Of a stretch of 64,000 nucleotides of DNA, positions 59,241-64,000 are shown one piece after another. The notes under the pieces are model-generated. The model was not told the origin of the DNA, did no database searches, and was given only the letters and a program-made list of their open reading frames with translations. Positions within the stretch are counted from its first letter, which is position 1. Each line of letters opens with the position of its first letter. The stretch spans positions 496,001 to 560,000 of the forward strand of contig NZ_JACHLK010000001.1 of NCBI RefSeq assembly GCF_014207955.1, read 5' to 3'. This DNA comes from Acidovorax soli (GTDB taxonomy: Bacteria > Pseudomonadota > Gammaproteobacteria > Burkholderiales > Burkholderiaceae_C). The position numbers and the translations under genes are program-made.

Positions 59241-59270
59241 ATCTTACTGCAACCAATGAATTTGCATCAA
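59241..59270 (-). promoter_or_regulatory. Promoter of the restriction operon
   Basis: On the minus strand, TTGATG (59270-59265) and TAAGAT (59246-59241) are spaced by 18 bases. The -10 box ends only 7 bases before the ATG at 59233, and no ribosome site is visible, so the first transcript may be leaderless. The region is A+T-rich. Confidence 0.6.
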
Positions 59271-59370
59271 TTGAGTTGAAATAAAATTTGACGTGCTCGT
59301 TGAGAGGTCTAGGTTCTTTCGTGTCGCGGCTGACGGTTGATTCCTGTGCCGTCAATCTTGCATTCGATAA

Positions 59371-59736
59371 CTACCGCTCGTCGTACTTGCGGCTGCTCCC
59401 CCGCACGTTTTCCACCGGATACTTCCCCCCATTGATCCCTATCTTGGCATTCGCCGCCTCAATCAGATCCACATCCAGCGCCGTAGCCATCTGCACCAGG
59501 TACAGCAGCACATCCGCCATCTCATACGCAACGGCCTGCTTCTTGTCCGCAGGCAGATTCCGGCTCTGCTCCTCGGTCAGCCACTGAAAGTGCTCCAGCA
59601 GCTCGCCGGCCTCCACGATCAGGGCCGAAGCCAGGTTCTTGGGCGAATGGAACTGGCCCCAGTCGCGCTGCTGCGCGAAGTCCTGCAGGCGCAGGGCCAG
59701 TTGCTCCAGGGCGGGGTCGTTTTGCTGGTTTGACAC
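59371..59736 (-). CDS. MazG-like nucleotide pyrophosphohydrolase
   Basis: A 121-residue protein of the all-alpha NTP pyrophosphatase family (dCTPase/RS21-C6 like). The metal-binding residues are in EAGELLEHFQWL near 45 and YEMADVLLYLVQMA near 75. It cleaves dNTPs or non-canonical NTPs to NMP and pyrophosphate. Start: GTG at 59736, which gives the usual length; an open frame continues to 59868. It stands next to the restriction island, which is common for MazG-like genes, but it keeps a chromosomal G+C. Confidence 0.82.
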   Translation of the reverse strand: MSNQQNDPALEQLALRLQDFAQQRDWGQFHSPKNLASALIVEAGELLEHFQWLTEEQSRNLPADKKQAVAYEMADVLLYLVQMATALDVDLIEAANAKIGINGGKYPVENVRGSSRKYDER

Positions 59737-59899
59737 GTCGTCGAAGGGCGGGTGGATTGAGGCTGGCAAAGTGGTGCACCGCGCCGGCCTGGCCAGGCAA
59801 AGAACTACCTTGGCTCGGCTCCGCCACGCGGCGCACCCACCCACTATACAAGTCCGCAGGTCGGGCATGGCCGCAGGCGCCCTGCCCGCTTGGTGATGT

Positions 59900-60190
59900 T
59901 CACTTCCCTTGCAGCAAGAACCCCAGCGGCATCAGCGGCCCCACGGGCATCACGTCGTAGGTGGCAATACCGCCCGCCACGATGGGCATGGCGGCCAGCA
60001 CGGCCTTGGCTTCGTCGACGGATTCGACGTTCATCAAGAAGATGGGGCCGCCCGCTTCGCGGAACCAGAACTGTTCGATCTTGCCTTCGAGGTACAGCTT
60101 GAGGGTGTGCGGCACTTCGCTGGGCAGGTACTGCTGGCGCTGTTCGGGCGTGAGGGGCTGGGGGATGGTTGCGATAGCGAAGACTTTCAT
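59900..60190 (-). CDS. YciI/muconolactone-isomerase-like small protein
   Basis: A 96-residue protein with a dimeric ferredoxin-like fold pattern: MKVFAIATIPQPL, YLPSEVPHTLKLYLEGKIEQ, then FREAGGPIFLMNVESVDEAK and a GIATYDVMPVGPL strand. It fits YciI/EthD-like small proteins. The start at 60190 has AGGAACTGCCACC upstream. It is divergent from a GlxA-type regulator, which probably controls it; three TTGCGAC motifs lie between them. Confidence 0.75.
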   Translation of the reverse strand: MKVFAIATIPQPLTPEQRQQYLPSEVPHTLKLYLEGKIEQFWFREAGGPIFLMNVESVDEAKAVLAAMPIVAGGIATYDVMPVGPLMPLGFLLQGK

Positions 60191-60212
60191 GGTGGCAGTT
60201 CCTACAAGGGCA

Positions 60213-60298
60213 TTGCGACGTTGCAATGGAGGTGACTGTAGGTTTGCACCGGTCAAACCGGTATAGTCGCAAATGACAACTTTGGGGTCGATTGCGAC
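60213..60298. promoter_or_regulatory. Triple TTGCGAC/GTCGCAA motif between divergent genes
   Basis: TTGCGAC occurs at 60213-60219 and 60292-60298 and inverted as GTCGCAA at 60266-60272. A tandem ACCGGT (60248-60253, 60257-60262) also lies there. The repeated motif suggests the AraC/GlxA regulator's binding sites in the 108-base divergent region. Confidence 0.5.
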
Positions 60299-61264
60299 AT
60301 GCGCATTTCCATACTGGTGCTGGAGGACGTCTTCGACACGGGGCTGACCGTGGCGCTCGATGCGTTCAAGCTGGCCAACAAGTTCTCGGCGCAGATGATG
60401 GGCGGCAACCCGCTGTTCGAGGTGTCGTTGGTGGGGGTGCGCAGGCGGGTGCGTTCGGGCCAGGGTTTGCTGGTGCCAGTGCAGCCGATTGCGCCCGGGC
60501 CGGCGCCCGACTGGGTGATCATTCCCGCGCTCAACACGGGCTCGCCGGAGCAATTGGTGCCGGCGCTGGCGCGGGCCGACATGCAGCAGGCGCGCAAGCA
60601 GATACTGCGCTGGCATGCCGAGGGGGCGCAGATTGCGGCGTCGTGCATCGGCACCTTCTTCGTGGCCGAGACCGGGCTGCTCGATGGGCGGGAGGCCACC
60701 ACGACCTGGTGGCTGGCGCCGCTGTTTCGCCAGCGTTATCCCCAGGTGCAGCTGGACGAGTCGCGCATGCTGGTGCCCACCGACATCGGGGTAACGGCGG
60801 GCGCGGCCATGGGGCACCTGGACTTGTCGCTGTGGCTGATCCGCAGGGCCAGCCCGGAGCTGGCGGGCGTGGTGTCGCGCTACCTGCTGGCCGACATCCG
60901 CACACTGCAGGCGCCCTACATCATCCCCAACCACCTGGCGCAGGCCGACCCGCTGGTGCAGCGCTTCGAGCGCTGGGCGCGCGAGCATTTGAAAGAGGGG
61001 TTCTCACTGCAGGACGCGGCCAGCGCGCTGGCCACCAGCCCGCGGTCGTTGCAGCGGCGCTGCCAGGCGGTGCTGGGCAAGTCGCCGCTCGATTATTTTC
61101 AGGACCTGCGCGTAGAGCGCGCACAGTCACTGCTGCATGGCAGCGGCATGGACATCGAGGCCATTGCGGCCGAGGTGGGTTACCTGGACGGCGCCACCCT
61201 GCGCACGCTGCTGCGGCAGCGGCTGGGCAAGGGCGTGCGGGATTTGCGGGCGGAGCTGCGCTGA
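60299..61264 (+). CDS. GlxA-family transcriptional regulator
   Basis: A 321-residue regulator. The DJ-1/PfpI-like domain (about 1-190) has MRISILVLEDVFDTGLTVAL and AASCIGTFFVAETGLLDG, which carries the Cys at the nucleophile elbow. The C-terminal AraC domain (about 220-318) has LQDAASALATSPRSLQRRC and DIEAIAAEVGYLDGATLRTL. Such regulators sense unknown small molecules. It is divergent from a small YciI-like gene. Its stop TGA forms the first bases of a family B element. Confidence 0.9.
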   Translation: MRISILVLEDVFDTGLTVALDAFKLANKFSAQMMGGNPLFEVSLVGVRRRVRSGQGLLVPVQPIAPGPAPDWVIIPALNTGSPEQLVPALARADMQQARKQILRWHAEGAQIAASCIGTFFVAETGLLDGREATTTWWLAPLFRQRYPQVQLDESRMLVPTDIGVTAGAAMGHLDLSLWLIRRASPELAGVVSRYLLADIRTLQAPYIIPNHLAQADPLVQRFERWAREHLKEGFSLQDAASALATSPRSLQRRCQAVLGKSPLDYFQDLRVERAQSLLHGSGMDIEAIAAEVGYLDGATLRTLLRQRLGKGVRDLRAELR

Positions 61265-61370
61265 TACGGATTCGCCTTCAACCGCCTGACGTCGTTGGTT
61301 CGCCTTGCCGTGCCACAGCACTGTCTGCGGCTTCCCGCCTGGTCATACGGTCGAACGCGAATCCGTATGA
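61262..61370 (-). repeat. Family B MITE-like element, copy 2
   Basis: Terminal repeats TGATACGGATTCGC and GCGAATCCGTATGA; in reverse complement it matches the element at 23327 through GGCGGGAAGCCGCAGACAGT and GGCACGGCAA. It starts at the stop codon of the GlxA gene and lies between two convergent genes. Confidence 0.87.
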
Positions 61371-61416
61371 GGGGGTCGCCACTGCCCGTTCATTCATCCG
61401 CTCGCGCTCGGGCATG

Positions 61417-61461
61417 AAAAAGGCGATGGTGGGCACCTTGGAAAAGGGCTTCACCACCGCC
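61417..61461 (-). terminator. Candidate gyrB terminator
   Basis: On the minus strand, GGCGGTGGTG (61461-61452) pairs with CACCATCGCC (61431-61422) across a 20-base loop, followed by five T residues (61421-61417). It lies 35 bases after the gyrB stop. Confidence 0.65.
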
Positions 61462-61495
61462 TGTCGATGGAACCGGCGATCAGCCGATCAGCTCA

Positions 61496-64000
<2,505 letters not shown>

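Overview
The window is about 64 kb of very G+C-rich bacterial DNA with short intergenic gaps. Gene content fits a betaproteobacterium of the Comamonadaceae, probably Acidovorax-like: many LysR/TetR/MocR/AraC regulators, a PHA-depolymerase-like esterase, DUF2147 and DUF3297 proteins, SHOCT lipoproteins and gyrB at one end. This is inferred from family content only; there is no rRNA. gyrB runs off the right edge on the minus strand, so dnaN, dnaA and the origin are probably just beyond it. I saw no tRNA, rRNA, insertion sequence, prophage or CRISPR array.

Layout. 0-14 kb: end of a MocR regulator, a DGPF/YciI protein, a 1305-residue WG-repeat membrane protein, a LysR/M20-hydrolase divergent pair, an ECF42-like sigma-factor cluster (YciI, SRPBCC, VOC, sigma), and genes for GFA, RNase H-like, DUF3297, exonuclease and a serine hydrolase. 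14-20 kb: a beta-sandwich membrane protein, PHA-depolymerase-like esterase, RHH regulator with a palindromic operator, an FMN stress protein and DinG-like helicase. 20.4-23.2 kb: the most striking locus, a candidate c-di-GMP-I (GEMM-I) riboswitch in front of an operon for a winged-helix protein, a conservon-type small GTPase and two Roadblock/LC7 proteins. 23-33.8 kb: HAD phosphatase, B12-radical SAM protein, gamma carbonic anhydrase-like protein, hydrolase, TetR/MBL pair, MocR/OsmC/PaiB locus, and homoserine dehydrogenase behind a thr-type attenuator with a previously unlisted 42-codon leader peptide. 33.8-49.3 kb: a degenerate Fic protein, ferredoxin, acylphosphatase, DUF72, a two-component system, serine hydrolase, acyl-CoA ligase, two SHOCT lipoproteins, AraC/cupin, and a glycine-zipper gene between inverted MITE-like repeats. 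49.4-59.2 kb: a visibly more A+T-rich defence island, hsdS'-hsdM-rhuM-hsdS-hsdR-ygjP, plus a SUFU-domain gene. 59.3-64 kb: MazG-like enzyme, YciI/GlxA divergent pair, gyrB.

The window carries at least four families of small dispersed repeats. Family A (about 165 bp, three copies) starts directly at the stop codon of the preceding gene each time. Families B, C and D are 107-160 bp imperfect palindromes with terminal inverted repeats; B and C share an internal core. Many genes are linked by ATGA overlaps (two-component system, HAD/radical SAM, Hsd genes), so translational coupling is common. Regulation visible in the sequence includes the riboswitch, the Thr/Ile attenuator, divergent promoters with palindromes (LysR, TetR, RHH) and several rho-independent terminators.
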